Source of the DNA: CBDCGJ01 sp965216645
GTDB lineage: Bacteria > Pseudomonadota > Alphaproteobacteria > GCA-2731375
Reading direction: 5' to 3'
NCBI GenBank assembly: GCA_965216645.1
Contig: CBDCGJ010000001.1
Coordinates: 62,001 to 126,000, forward strand
DNA: 64,000 nt
The notes beneath the pieces were generated by a model. That model did no database searches. It was given only the letters and a program-made list of their open reading frames with translations, and was not told the DNA's origin. Within the stretch, counting starts at the first letter, position 1. Every line of letters begins with the position of its first letter. The translations under genes were made by a program, and so were the position numbers. Of the stretch, positions 7,286 to 16,347 are shown one piece after another.

Positions 7286-8563
7286 CTACTTCTTTTGGCC
7301 GTGGCTCTTGGTCAGCGGGCTGAGATAATGCGGTTCGGTCAGGCCTTTCTTCCGCATGGCAATGCCGGTCATGCATTCTTTGATCAGCCGATGGCCGTTG
7401 GCGGCTGAAACATAGGTCGGGTCCATCATCGGCGCTAACTCCACCAGTTCGAAACCGATGACGTTGGATTCGGCGCAGAGGCGGCGGACGATCGGGAATG
7501 CCTCGCGCGGGGTCAACCCGCCGGGCTCAGGCGTTCCGGTCCCCGGTACGAATGCAGGATCGAGCGTATCGATGTCGAAGGAGATGAAGAGATATTCCGG
7601 GCCGTCCTTGGCTTCCTTGATCACGTCCTCCATCACCGCCTTAAAGCCGCGGTCTTCGATTTCCGCCATGGTGTGGTAGCGGAAGCCCTGCTCGCGCATC
7701 CATTCGAACGACTTTTCGTCGGGATAATAGCCGCGTAGGCCGACCTGGATGAAATTCTTGCCCGGTACCAAGCCCTCCTCAATCAGACGGTAGACCGGCA
7801 TGCCGTGATTGATCAAATGGCCGAACATGTATTTGCCGGCATCGTAATGCGCATCGAAATGGATGACGCCCACATTACCCTTGCCGTAAATGTCGGTTAG
7901 CGCCGCGACATCGCTATACATCAGGGAATGGTCGCCGCCGACGATGATCGGGATAACCCGCTCACCGGGCCGAATCTCCACTTCCGCCGCGCTGCGCACG
8001 AAGGAGCGGATCGCGCCCATGCTGCGTTCGGTGCTCATGATATCGATGGGGGCGTTGCCGAAATCGGCGATCACGAGGTCCTGCAGCGGATCGACCATGG
8101 TGTGCATATGCGGTTGCCGCGCGCCGTAGCCACCATAGACATGGGCGTTACGTATCGCGTTCGGGCCATGGGCCGCACCGCGCACGCCGCCGCCCATATC
8201 GGTCACAGCGCCCATGACGGCGATATCGACCTTGCTGGCCTTCAGATCGGCGGGTGACATGGCCACGGGCATACGGAAGAATGTCGGCATCGCATTGTAG
8301 CTGAAGCCGAAATCGTATTTTTGAACATTGATGATGCCGGGTTCCCGTTTCGGGTCCTTGCTCAAGTCGCGCAGTTTGCGCCAGATATTGTAACTCGGGT
8401 CGTTGGTATCGAGCGGGATGACCGGTTTTTCACCCTCCCGAATTGGCGCCGCTTCGAGTTCGTATTCGTGTCCCAGATCCTGTGCGAACGCTGTCGATAC
8501 GGCGAAAACAGACGCGGAGATGACAGCGCCGCGCCAAAGAGCCTTCCAAGCCCAACCTACCAT
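7286..8563 (-). CDS. agmatinase/arginase-family ureohydrolase with signal peptide
   Basis: A 425-residue ureohydrolase with all metal motifs: GGDHS (209-213), DAHYDA (237-242) and SFDIDTLDP (328-336). It should bind a binuclear metal centre and split a guanidino compound to urea. Unusually, residues 1-27 look like a Sec signal peptide ending AFA-Q, and about 90 further residues precede the catalytic domain, which makes it longer than cytoplasmic agmatinases. AGGAGG precedes the ATG at 8563. Export to the periplasm is inferred. The substrate could be agmatine, arginine, a guanidino acid or guanidine itself; the sequence does not decide. Confidence 0.85.
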   Translation of the reverse strand: MVGWAWKALWRGAVISASVFAVSTAFAQDLGHEYELEAAPIREGEKPVIPLDTNDPSYNIWRKLRDLSKDPKREPGIINVQKYDFGFSYNAMPTFFRMPVAMSPADLKASKVDIAVMGAVTDMGGGVRGAAHGPNAIRNAHVYGGYGARQPHMHTMVDPLQDLVIADFGNAPIDIMSTERSMGAIRSFVRSAAEVEIRPGERVIPIIVGGDHSLMYSDVAALTDIYGKGNVGVIHFDAHYDAGKYMFGHLINHGMPVYRLIEEGLVPGKNFIQVGLRGYYPDEKSFEWMREQGFRYHTMAEIEDRGFKAVMEDVIKEAKDGPEYLFISFDIDTLDPAFVPGTGTPEPGGLTPREAFPIVRRLCAESNVIGFELVELAPMMDPTYVSAANGHRLIKECMTGIAMRKKGLTEPHYLSPLTKSHGQKK

Positions 8564-8627
8564 CGCTCACATCCTCCTGAGATATCGATCTGCGCCGAGA
8601 ACCCTTGCCGGCAATCCCGCGCTCGTC

Positions 8628-8656
8628 TGTATAATTAGCGATCATTAAATTAGCAA
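8628..8656 (-). promoter_or_regulatory. sigma-70-like promoter for the ureohydrolase
   Basis: On the minus strand, TTGCTA (8656-8651) and TATACA (8633-8628) are separated by 17 bases, in an AT-rich patch about 65 bases before the ureohydrolase start. The remainder of 8564-8845, up to the divergent monooxygenase gene, shows no further gene or clear repeat. Confidence 0.4.
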
Positions 8657-8845
8657 TTGCAATGCTTAATTGATAGCCGGCGACGAATGCCTTTCGCATC
8701 TCACGCGATGTAGCGAATGTTTGCTGGCGACCGGTCGTTTCGATCTGACCGATGCAACGACACTTGAAATCGGCGAAGCGCTGGTCTTAACTTGACGATA
8801 CGAACGTTTGTCCGTTTCTTTCGAGCGCCATTGCAGGAGAAGGCC

Positions 8846-10528
8846 ATGACCCGCGCCGCGGATTTTGATTACGACGTTATCGTCATCGGGGCCGGGGTGG
8901 CCGGGATTTATCAGATCAAGCGTCTGATCGATCTCGGGCTCAGGGCGACGGTGCTGGAGGCGGCGGGCGGTCTCGGCGGGACTTGGTACAACAATCGTTA
9001 TCCGGGCGCGCGCTTCGATTCGGAGAGTTACACTTACGGCTATTCATTTTCGGAGGAGCTGCTGGAGGAATGGCATTGGAAGGAGCGCTTTTCCGGTCAG
9101 CCCGAGAATCTACGCTATCTGAACTACGTCGCGGACAAGTTCGATCTGACCCGGCATATGCAGTTCAACTGCCGGGTCGACAGCGCGCATTTTCAGGAAG
9201 ACGGGAATTACTGGCGCCTTGAAGTCGATGACGGCCGAACCTTGACCTGCCGTTTCGTGGTCATGGCGTTGGGCCTGTTGTCCATGCCGACGCTGCCGCG
9301 GATCGAGGGGCGGGAGGACTTCAAGGGCACCGCCTTCCACACCTTCCATTGGCCCCATGAGCCTGTCGACATGGCCGGCAAACGCATGGCGATCATCGGT
9401 ACCGGCGCCACCGCTATTCAGATCATTCCGGAGGTGGCGAAGGAAGTCGGTCATCTGACCGTGTTCCAGCGCCGACCGAATTGGTGCGCGCCGCTGAACA
9501 ACAGCGAAATTTCCGATACGCAGATGACCGAGATCCGCCGCCGCTACGACGACATCTTCGCCATCTGCGCCCGCACCCCCGGCAGTTTCGAGCATGAGCC
9601 GGATCGGCGCGGCTTCTATGACGTGTCGCGGGAAGAGCGCCTGGCGATGTGGGACCGCCTCTATGAGGAGCCGGGCTTCGGCATCTGGCTGGCGAACTTC
9701 CGGGAGATCTTCACCGACGAGGAGGCGAATGCCGAATTCTCCGACTATATCGCCGACCGCATCCGCCAACGGGTTCGCGACCCCGAGGTGGCGGAGAAGC
9801 TGATCCCCCGCGACCACGGTTTCGGCGTGCAACGGGTGCCGTTGGAGACCTATTATCTCGAAGCCTACAACCGCGACAATGTGGAACTCATCGACATCAA
9901 GGAAACGCCGATCGAACGAATCACCGAGACAGGAATCCGCACCAGCGAGGGCGACTACGACTTCGACATCATCGTCTACGCCACCGGCTTCGACGCCATT
10001 ACCGGCGCCTACGACCATATGGATATTCAGGGCGTTGGCGGCGAACGGTTGCGGGACAAGTGGTATGACGGGCCGTCCACCTATCTCGGCATGTTCATTC
10101 ACGGCTTCCCGAACCTGTTCATGCCGAACGGACCGCAAAGCGGCTCCGCCTCCACCAATTATCCCCGCGGCATCGAAATCGGCGTTAATTGGGGCATGGA
10201 TTTCCTGGAGCATGTGGTGACCAACGGCATCGAGCGGTTCGAGGCCACCGATGCGGCCGAGGAGCGTTGGACGCGGCATGTCACCGACATGTATTCCAGG
10301 ATGCTCATGCGCAAGGCGAAGTCCTGGTTCACCGGCTACAACTCGAACGTCGAGGGCCATGAGGAAGGCAAGATCCGCTACTTCGTCTATAACGGCGGCA
10401 CGCCGAAATATGTCGCCACCATCGACGAAGTGGCGGCCAACGGCTATGACGGGATCGATATGAGCGCCGCCGCACCGCGCGAAAGGGTGTCCGCAGGCAC
10501 GCCGGCAGCGGCTCAACTGTTGTCGTAG
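8846..10528 (+). CDS. flavin-dependent Baeyer-Villiger-type monooxygenase
   Basis: A 560-residue NADPH/FAD monooxygenase related to cyclohexanone and phenylacetone monooxygenases. The FAD-binding GAGVAG lies at 15-20, the Baeyer-Villiger fingerprint FKGTAFHTFHW at 159-169, and a second dinucleotide motif GTGATA follows. ATG 8846 is selected because AGGAGA precedes it and the Rossmann strand begins a few residues later. The expected reaction inserts oxygen next to a ketone to give an ester or lactone. It converges on a serine hydrolase gene and overlaps its 3' end by 16 bases. Confidence 0.9.
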   Translation: MTRAADFDYDVIVIGAGVAGIYQIKRLIDLGLRATVLEAAGGLGGTWYNNRYPGARFDSESYTYGYSFSEELLEEWHWKERFSGQPENLRYLNYVADKFDLTRHMQFNCRVDSAHFQEDGNYWRLEVDDGRTLTCRFVVMALGLLSMPTLPRIEGREDFKGTAFHTFHWPHEPVDMAGKRMAIIGTGATAIQIIPEVAKEVGHLTVFQRRPNWCAPLNNSEISDTQMTEIRRRYDDIFAICARTPGSFEHEPDRRGFYDVSREERLAMWDRLYEEPGFGIWLANFREIFTDEEANAEFSDYIADRIRQRVRDPEVAEKLIPRDHGFGVQRVPLETYYLEAYNRDNVELIDIKETPIERITETGIRTSEGDYDFDIIVYATGFDAITGAYDHMDIQGVGGERLRDKWYDGPSTYLGMFIHGFPNLFMPNGPQSGSASTNYPRGIEIGVNWGMDFLEHVVTNGIERFEATDAAEERWTRHVTDMYSRMLMRKAKSWFTGYNSNVEGHEEGKIRYFVYNGGTPKYVATIDEVAANGYDGIDMSAAAPRERVSAGTPAAAQLLS

Positions 10529-11682
10529 ACCGCTTTCTCGAACGCCTCGAACAGGGGCAGCGATTTGCTGTCCGCGAAGGGTAGGATCTGCGTCGCATAG
10601 ACGCCGCCGATTTCGTTTTTCGGGTCGATCCAGTAGTAGGAATTGGCCAGACCGGCCCAGGCCAGACTGCCGGCGGGTCTGCCGGTTGGGGCGTCCGCCT
10701 CGTTAATCATGAAGGTCAGACCCCAGGATTTCTCGAGGCCCGGGAAAAACTCCGCGTCGTTGGAGAACTCGGTGACCGCCGCCTCCAGACGTTTGACACG
10801 ATTTGCACCCATCTGATTGACCGACATCGACTCCACGGTGTCCGGCTTCAGGATCTGGCTGCCGTTCGCGCCGCCTTTGTTCAAGATCATACGGACGAAC
10901 TTCGCATAGTCGTTGACTGTCGAATAAAGTCCGCCGCCGCCCATTTCGAATTCGGGTTCCTGCGGTAGCTCCAGTTCCATCTGCGGTTCGAACTCGGTTT
11001 CGCCGAGGCGAGCATGGATTTTCGCCATGCGGGCGCGCATCTCGTCGCTGATCTTGAATGCCGTGCTGTCCATGCCGAGTGGGGCGAAGATATTCTCGCG
11101 CATATAGGCGCCCAGGGATTGGCCGCTCGCCTTTTCGACCATCTTGCCGGCCCAATCGATGCCGATCCCGTAGTCCCATGCGCTGTCGGGATCGAAGGCC
11201 AGAGGGATCGACAGAGCCGCATTGGTGCAGCTGATGATCCCCGGCGTTTCCGTCGCCTCCAGATACTTGACCATGTCGGCGTTCCAGATTTCGTAGACGA
11301 AACCGCTGGAATGGGTCAGCAGATTGCGCAGCGTGATCTGACCCTCCGCCGGCCGCAACCGGGGCGCGCCATCCCCGCCGAAGCCGTCGAGCACCTGACG
11401 TCCGGCCAATTCCGGCAGGAGATCGCCGGCGGGCGCGTCCAAATCCAAATTGCCGCGTTCGACCTGCTGCATCGCCGCAACGCCAGTGACCGCTTTGGTC
11501 ATCGAGGCGATCCATACCACCGTATCCGCGGACATGGCGCCGCCGGCGCCTTGCACCGGTTCGCCGAAGCCGGCTTCGTAGAAATTGCCGTCTTTGTCCG
11601 TGGCTATTGCCACGACGCCAGGCACATACCCATCGGCGACCGCACCGCCTAACAGCGCGTCTGCATCGTGTTTCAATGTCAT
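10513..11682 (-). CDS. beta-lactamase-fold serine hydrolase (class C / esterase EstB type)
   Basis: A 389-residue serine hydrolase. The nucleophile motif SMTK (Ser60-Lys63) sits in the usual place, and NLLTHSSGF is the typical following segment. No signal peptide is visible, so it is probably a cytoplasmic esterase or lactonase rather than a resistance beta-lactamase. ATG 11682 is chosen because GGGGAGGAAG lies just upstream. Its tail-to-tail overlap with a Baeyer-Villiger monooxygenase suggests, without proving, that it could hydrolyse the ester or lactone product. Confidence 0.85.
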   Translation of the reverse strand: MTLKHDADALLGGAVADGYVPGVVAIATDKDGNFYEAGFGEPVQGAGGAMSADTVVWIASMTKAVTGVAAMQQVERGNLDLDAPAGDLLPELAGRQVLDGFGGDGAPRLRPAEGQITLRNLLTHSSGFVYEIWNADMVKYLEATETPGIISCTNAALSIPLAFDPDSAWDYGIGIDWAGKMVEKASGQSLGAYMRENIFAPLGMDSTAFKISDEMRARMAKIHARLGETEFEPQMELELPQEPEFEMGGGGLYSTVNDYAKFVRMILNKGGANGSQILKPDTVESMSVNQMGANRVKRLEAAVTEFSNDAEFFPGLEKSWGLTFMINEADAPTGRPAGSLAWAGLANSYYWIDPKNEIGGVYATQILPFADSKSLPLFEAFEKAVYDNS

Positions 11683-11864
11683 GATTTGCTTCCTCCCCGT
11701 TTTTCGTTGGTAAGACCTACACGGATACAGAAAACTCAACCGGTACAACCTATCTCACATCCCCTTGGTTTGACAGTATCTACCAACGACTGGATGATGG
11801 CGCAGGTGGCCGATATTCAATTGAAGAAACTTCTAAATGGCCATGGCAATCGACGGGGGTAGCA

Positions 11865-12443
11865 ATGTTTAAGCAGGACAAATTTATCGAGGACTGTAAG
11901 CGCGCGGTCGGCGAGGGACAGGCGGCGATCCGCGAACTGGTGACTGAGGCGGTGACCGATCCGGCCGGGATCATGGCGGAGCTGGGGGAGCCGACCAAGG
12001 CCGGTGTCTATCCGATGTATCAGGCGGGCGACTTGACGGTGATCAATTTCATTTGGGCGCCTTACATGACGCTGCTGCCCCATAATCACAACATGTTCGC
12101 GGTGATCGGCATCTATGTCGGGCGCGAAGATAATATGTTCTGGCGCCAGCGCGACGAAGCCGATCCCGAACAGCCGCAGATCGAAGCCGCCGGGGCCGAG
12201 TCCATGGGGCCGGGTCAGGTCGCCACGCTCGGCCGCGACATCGTCCATTCCGTGGCCAATCCCATCGGCAAACTGACCAGCGCCATTCATGTCTATGGCG
12301 GCGACTTTTTCAATCCGCCGATGCCGCGCAGTCAGTGGGATCATGAAAGCCTTCGGGAGGAGCCTTGGGACATGGATCACACCCGCAAGGTCTTCGCCGA
12401 AGCCGACGCCCGCTTCCACGCCGGCATCGCCGCGGTGGGTTAA
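11865..12443 (+). CDS. cupin protein, cysteine-dioxygenase-like
   Basis: A 192-residue protein that appears to be a double-stranded beta-helix (cupin) with a PHNHNMFAVIGIYVGRE segment holding probable metal histidines, and a later His in DIVHSVANP. Length and layout resemble predicted metal-dependent cupins related to cysteine/thiol dioxygenases. The substrate is not known. It stands alone on the plus strand between two minus-strand genes and ends five bases from the gene facing it. Confidence 0.65.
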   Translation: MFKQDKFIEDCKRAVGEGQAAIRELVTEAVTDPAGIMAELGEPTKAGVYPMYQAGDLTVINFIWAPYMTLLPHNHNMFAVIGIYVGREDNMFWRQRDEADPEQPQIEAAGAESMGPGQVATLGRDIVHSVANPIGKLTSAIHVYGGDFFNPPMPRSQWDHESLREEPWDMDHTRKVFAEADARFHAGIAAVG

Positions 12444-12448
12444 CGCAC

Positions 12449-13234
12449 CTACGGCCGATAAAGCTGGATCACCTGCCATCGGCCATCGATGCGGCCCCAG
12501 TAAGCGCCGGAGCGCCAGGTCAGTTCGCCGTCGTCGTCATCCTTGACGATAGTGACAGGCGGGCGCTTGTCGTTGGTCAGGACCACATAGACCTTGCCGT
12601 CCATGGCGGACTCGGCGCGTAAACCGCCCGGCGCTTGGGCCTTGCCCGTTTTGATCGTGTCGGTCAGGAAGGCCTTGATCTGGGGCAGCGGTGCGCCCTG
12701 GCTCTGCGCGTCCTTCAGCAATTCGGCATGGGCGGCGATGACCGCATCCGCGTTCTTGTTGGCAACGGCCGATTGCAGCGCTTTGACGGCCGCCATCAAT
12801 CCATCGTCGCCGGCGGCATCGGCGCGGGCATGGGCGGCGTCGACCGGCTTGGGATAATCGAACGTCAGGGTCTGCACGCCGGCTTTGTCGAACACCGCTT
12901 CCGCAATCGGCGGATCCCGGTCGAAAGACCCGCGGCAGCCAGTGACAACGGAAAACTTGCCGGCCACCGGTTTGTTCTTTTCATAGAAATTGATGCGGAT
13001 GGTGTTTTTGCCTTGAATAACCCAGTTGTAGGGCAGGAGCGGTCGCCCGCCCGAAAAGCTGCCGTCGACCTTCTCCGCCCGGCCGATGAAGACCCCATTG
13101 ATGGAAATCTCGTGGGCGCCCTTCTGCACCATATAGTCGAGCATATGCACCTTCTCGCAGGCCGCATGCGCGACACCCGCGAAAGCGGCGGTCAGGATCG
13201 CAGCTGCGAATTGCCCGATTGTCGATTTCATCAT
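12449..13234 (-). CDS. exported protein of unknown function
   Basis: A 261-residue protein with a clear signal peptide (positive MMKS start, hydrophobic core, cleavage near AHA-ACEK at residue 25). Two cysteines (the one right after the signal and the one in VVTGCRG) could form a disulfide. The middle is helical and Ala-rich; the C-terminus has the pattern YWGRIDGRWQVIQLY. No family was recognised. It probably resides in the periplasm. Confidence 0.7.
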   Translation of the reverse strand: MMKSTIGQFAAAILTAAFAGVAHAACEKVHMLDYMVQKGAHEISINGVFIGRAEKVDGSFSGGRPLLPYNWVIQGKNTIRINFYEKNKPVAGKFSVVTGCRGSFDRDPPIAEAVFDKAGVQTLTFDYPKPVDAAHARADAAGDDGLMAAVKALQSAVANKNADAVIAAHAELLKDAQSQGAPLPQIKAFLTDTIKTGKAQAPGGLRAESAMDGKVYVVLTNDKRPPVTIVKDDDDGELTWRSGAYWGRIDGRWQVIQLYRP

Positions 13235-13317
13235 TTCGCTTCCCTCTCCGATCAGGACGTATAATCATAGGGCATAATGGATCGAAACGCAGTGTGGTGG
13301 CGGAATGGAGGCGAGCT

Positions 13318-14169
13318 ATGGGTAAACTGGACGGCAAGACCGCCATCGTCACGGGCGCGAGCCGGGGCATCGGTCAGGCGATTGCGGAGCTGTTCGCGAG
13401 CGAGGGCGCGTGCGTTGCCTGCGCGGCACGGACTTTGAACGAAGGGGATCACAATCTCGAAGGCTCGCTGGCTCGTACCGTGGCGGCGATCGAGGCAGCG
13501 GGTGGCCAGGCCAAGGCCTTCACGGCGGATGTCTCCAGCGAGACCGACTGTCTGTCCCTCGTCGACCGCACCCGTGCCGCCTTCGGGCCGGTGGATATTC
13601 TGGTCAACAACGCGGCGCTTAGCTATTTCCTGCCCATCGCCGACTTCGCCACCAATCGCTGGATGCGGGCCTTCGCGGTCAATGTGCACGGGCCCTTCAT
13701 GTTGGCGAAGGCGGTGTTGCCGGACATGACCGAGGGCGGCCGCGGCGGCGCCATCGTCAATATCAGCTCCGGCGCCGCGATCGGGCCCGGCCGCGGTCCT
13801 TACGATCCACCGGCGCCGCGCGGCGGCACCATGTACGGCGCCACCAAGGCCGCGCTCGAGCGTTTCACCCAAGGTCTGGCGGAGGAGGTGGCGGCGCAGG
13901 GCAATATCGCCGTCACCTGCGTGTCGCCGTCCAAGGTGGTGCCGACGCCGGGCACGGTCTATCACCATCTGGTCGACGGTATGGATGATCCCCGCGGCGA
14001 GCCGCCCGAAATGATGGCCCGCGCCGCCCTGCTGCTGGCCAGTGAAGCGCCGGAGAAAGTCAACGGCCGGGTCACCTACAGCCAGCAGATCCTCGGCGAG
14101 TTCGGCTGGCTCGACAACCCGGTCGGCCGCGGCATCGACAGCGCCGGCTCTGGCTATTCGCAGATCTGA
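13318..14169 (+). CDS. short-chain dehydrogenase/reductase (SDR)
   Basis: A 283-residue classical SDR. TGASRGIG is the cofactor motif near residues 12-19, NNAA follows, and the catalytic segment shows NISS and YGATK (Tyr/Lys pair). An insertion rich in Gly and Pro lies between the Ser and Tyr, longer than usual. ATG 13318 is preceded by GGAGG; in-frame codons further upstream lie in the opposite-strand gene's 5' region. The substrate is unknown. Confidence 0.87.
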   Translation: MGKLDGKTAIVTGASRGIGQAIAELFASEGACVACAARTLNEGDHNLEGSLARTVAAIEAAGGQAKAFTADVSSETDCLSLVDRTRAAFGPVDILVNNAALSYFLPIADFATNRWMRAFAVNVHGPFMLAKAVLPDMTEGGRGGAIVNISSGAAIGPGRGPYDPPAPRGGTMYGATKAALERFTQGLAEEVAAQGNIAVTCVSPSKVVPTPGTVYHHLVDGMDDPRGEPPEMMARAALLLASEAPEKVNGRVTYSQQILGEFGWLDNPVGRGIDSAGSGYSQI

Positions 14170-14209
14170 CCCTGAAATATCGGCAATGCTTATTCGATTA
14201 GGGGCGTCA

Positions 14210-14252
14210 CCCCGGATGCAGCGCATCATTGCATGCTGCAGTGCATCCGGGG
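14210..14252. repeat. perfect inverted repeat between converging genes
   Basis: CCCCGGATGCA (14210-14220) is perfectly matched by TGCATCCGGGG (14242-14252). It lies between the SDR and DsrE gene ends, so it may act as a bidirectional transcription stop. It also resembles the other palindromic repeats in the window, so a REP-type element is equally likely. Confidence 0.5.
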
Positions 14253-14288
14253 GGACCTCATTCTATCCGTAACTTCGTTGTCGGTCGT

Positions 14289-14651
14289 TCAATAGCAGAG
14301 CACCGTATCGGCCGCCGCGGACAGTTTCACCAGGACGTCGGGCATGGCGAACTCCGCCGGATGACCCTCCAGCAGACTTTCGTCGTAGCCGCGCGCCTTG
14401 GCGGACATGCCGGAGAGGTAGAAACGGCCGCCGGCCCCTTCGATACCGGCGATATGTTCGCCGAGCTTGCCGGTGCCCACACCTTCCAAATTCGCGAGCG
14501 CGTCCGGCGACAATAGATGAACGCCGTCGCCGGCGAAAAACAGATCGACCTCGTGACCTTCCTTTAAGGCCGTCAAAGCCACCAGACAGCCCAATGTCGC
14601 TTTCGTCGGTGCTTCGGTGCCGGAATGAATGTGAACCAGAAATTTAGCCAA
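14289..14651 (-). CDS. DsrE-family protein
   Basis: A 120-residue DsrE/DsrF-like protein with the strand-helix pattern AKFLVHIHSG...LTALKEGHEVDLFFAGDGVHLL, then YLSGMSAKARG, which places a serine where sulfur-carrier members have cysteine. The likely start is the TTG at 14651, because family homology begins there and no ATG lies in frame nearby. It diverges from an acyl-CoA ligase. Function is unknown; sulfur relay is doubtful without the cysteine. Confidence 0.65.
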   Translation of the reverse strand: MAKFLVHIHSGTEAPTKATLGCLVALTALKEGHEVDLFFAGDGVHLLSPDALANLEGVGTGKLGEHIAGIEGAGGRFYLSGMSAKARGYDESLLEGHPAEFAMPDVLVKLSAAADTVLCY

Positions 14652-14752
14652 TGGTCTGCCCCCCCATAAATTTCTTTCATCGGATTGTCTATCTTGCCGT
14701 GCCGCGCCATCCGGATGCAATATCGACGCAGACGCGAAAAGGAACTCTCACA

Positions 14753-16294
14753 ATGTCTCTTTACGTTCCAAGCCAAGCCGTCTTCGTCGCCGGGCACGGG
14801 ACCGTCGGCGCCATGTTTCGTGCCCGGGTGCCGGCGCATCCGACGGCCATGGCGGTCGTCGACGGCGAGCGGTCGATCAACTATGCCGAGCTTGAAGACC
14901 GCAGCAACCGCTTGGCCAACGCCTTGCGCGGCTATGGACTGCGGCGCGGCGACCGGGTCGGATTGCTGGCGCGCAACTGCCTGGAATATGTGGAGGTGGA
15001 GCTCGCGGCCGCCAAGACGGGCCTGATCGTCGCCGCCTTGAACTGGCGCCTGGCCGACCGGGAGCTGGCCCATTGCGTCACCCTGGTTGAGCCGAAGCTG
15101 ATCATCAGCCAGCCGGATCTGACCGAGACGTTGGCGCGTCTGGATCTGCCGGAACATCGCTCCTTGGCATTGGGCGAGGCTTACGAACGGGTGCTGGCGG
15201 ACGCCGATCCGGCCTATCCGCAAGCCGAGGTCGCGCCGGAGGATGGCCTGGTCATCCTCTATACCAGCGGGACCACGGGCTTGCCGAAGGGCGCGCTGGT
15301 CAGTCATCGCGCCATGCTGGCGCGGGCCATGTGTTTCGCCTCGGAAATGGAAATCCCCATCGGCGACAATTTCGTCGCCTGGGCGCCGTTCTACCACATG
15401 GCGTCGACGGATCAGGCCATCGCGACCTTGCTGCGCGGCGGCACGGTTCATGTGGTCGACGGTTATCAGCCCGAACTGTTGATCGACGCCTTGCAGCGCT
15501 ATCCCATGCGCTTCTTCATCCTGATGCCGGGCATGGTTGGCGACTTTGCCGCGGCGCTTAAATCGAGCGGCGCGGTGGTGAAATCGGTCGGCCTCTGCGG
15601 GGCCATGGCGGACTTGGTGCCGAGACAGGATATCGCCGCCGCCACCGCGGCGCTGAACGCGCCTTATCTCAATACCTTCGGTGCGACGGAAACCGGCCTG
15701 CCGCCCGCCACTGGTGCGACCATTCCCGTCGGCGTCGCCCCGACCAACCTGTCGAAACGGCAAAGCGCCTTCTGCGACCTGCGCTTGGTCGATCCGGACG
15801 ACAATGACGTGCCGGTGGGTACGCCCGGCGAAGTCGCCATGCGCGGCCCGACCGTTTTCTCCGGCTACTGGAACGCGGCGGAGACCAACGCCCATGACTT
15901 CCGCAACGGTTGGTTCCATATGGGCGACGTACTGCGCCGCAACGAAGACGGGACCTTGGACTATGTCGACCGGGTCAAATACATGATCAAGTCCGGTGGC
16001 GAAAACATCTATCCGGCGGAGATCGAGCAGGTGTTGCTTGCCGACGCGCGGATTAGCGAAGCCGTGGTGGTTCGCAAACCGCATCCGAAATGGGGTGAGG
16101 TTCCGGTCGCTTTCGTGGTGCGGGAGGACCAGGGGCTCGAGGCCGGGGAAATCATGGACCGCTGCCGGGACGATCTGTCGAGCTACAAACGGCCGAAGGA
16201 CATTATTTTCATCGACGAACCGGATCTGCCCCGGTCCACCACCGGCAAGGTCCAGCGTCATGAGTTGGAAGGACGCTTGTCGACGAAGCCGTAA
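14753..16294 (+). CDS. AMP-dependent acyl-CoA synthetase/ligase
   Basis: A 513-residue ANL-superfamily enzyme that activates a carboxylic acid as acyl-AMP and then the CoA thioester. YTSGTTGLPKG (A3), FGATETG (A5), the MIKSGGENIYP hinge (A8) and the catalytic lysine in STTGKVQRHEL (A10) are all present, so it should be active. ATG 14753 follows AAAAGGAA. The acid it activates (medium-chain, aromatic or other) cannot be read from the sequence. It appears monocistronic. Confidence 0.9.
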   Translation: MSLYVPSQAVFVAGHGTVGAMFRARVPAHPTAMAVVDGERSINYAELEDRSNRLANALRGYGLRRGDRVGLLARNCLEYVEVELAAAKTGLIVAALNWRLADRELAHCVTLVEPKLIISQPDLTETLARLDLPEHRSLALGEAYERVLADADPAYPQAEVAPEDGLVILYTSGTTGLPKGALVSHRAMLARAMCFASEMEIPIGDNFVAWAPFYHMASTDQAIATLLRGGTVHVVDGYQPELLIDALQRYPMRFFILMPGMVGDFAAALKSSGAVVKSVGLCGAMADLVPRQDIAAATAALNAPYLNTFGATETGLPPATGATIPVGVAPTNLSKRQSAFCDLRLVDPDDNDVPVGTPGEVAMRGPTVFSGYWNAAETNAHDFRNGWFHMGDVLRRNEDGTLDYVDRVKYMIKSGGENIYPAEIEQVLLADARISEAVVVRKPHPKWGEVPVAFVVREDQGLEAGEIMDRCRDDLSSYKRPKDIIFIDEPDLPRSTTGKVQRHELEGRLSTKP

Positions 16295-16347
16295 GCGGCC
16301 GGACGCGGGACGCCGTATCTCTCGGCGCCCGCATCAGGTGGTTGGTC

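Noticed and set aside
9110..10516. 468-codon minus-strand frame opposite the Baeyer-Villiger monooxygenase
   Set aside because: It is antisense to a gene with complete family motifs; it has no homology-like segments of its own.
10513..11682. Antibiotic-resistance beta-lactamase
   Set aside because: There is no signal peptide and the motif set suits the esterase/EstB-type branch; context is metabolic.
14573..16261. 562-codon open frame on the minus strand opposite the acyl-CoA ligase
   Set aside because: It is the antisense shadow of a well-supported ligase, has no recognisable motif and is rich in Arg, Gln and His as GC-rich antisense frames usually are.
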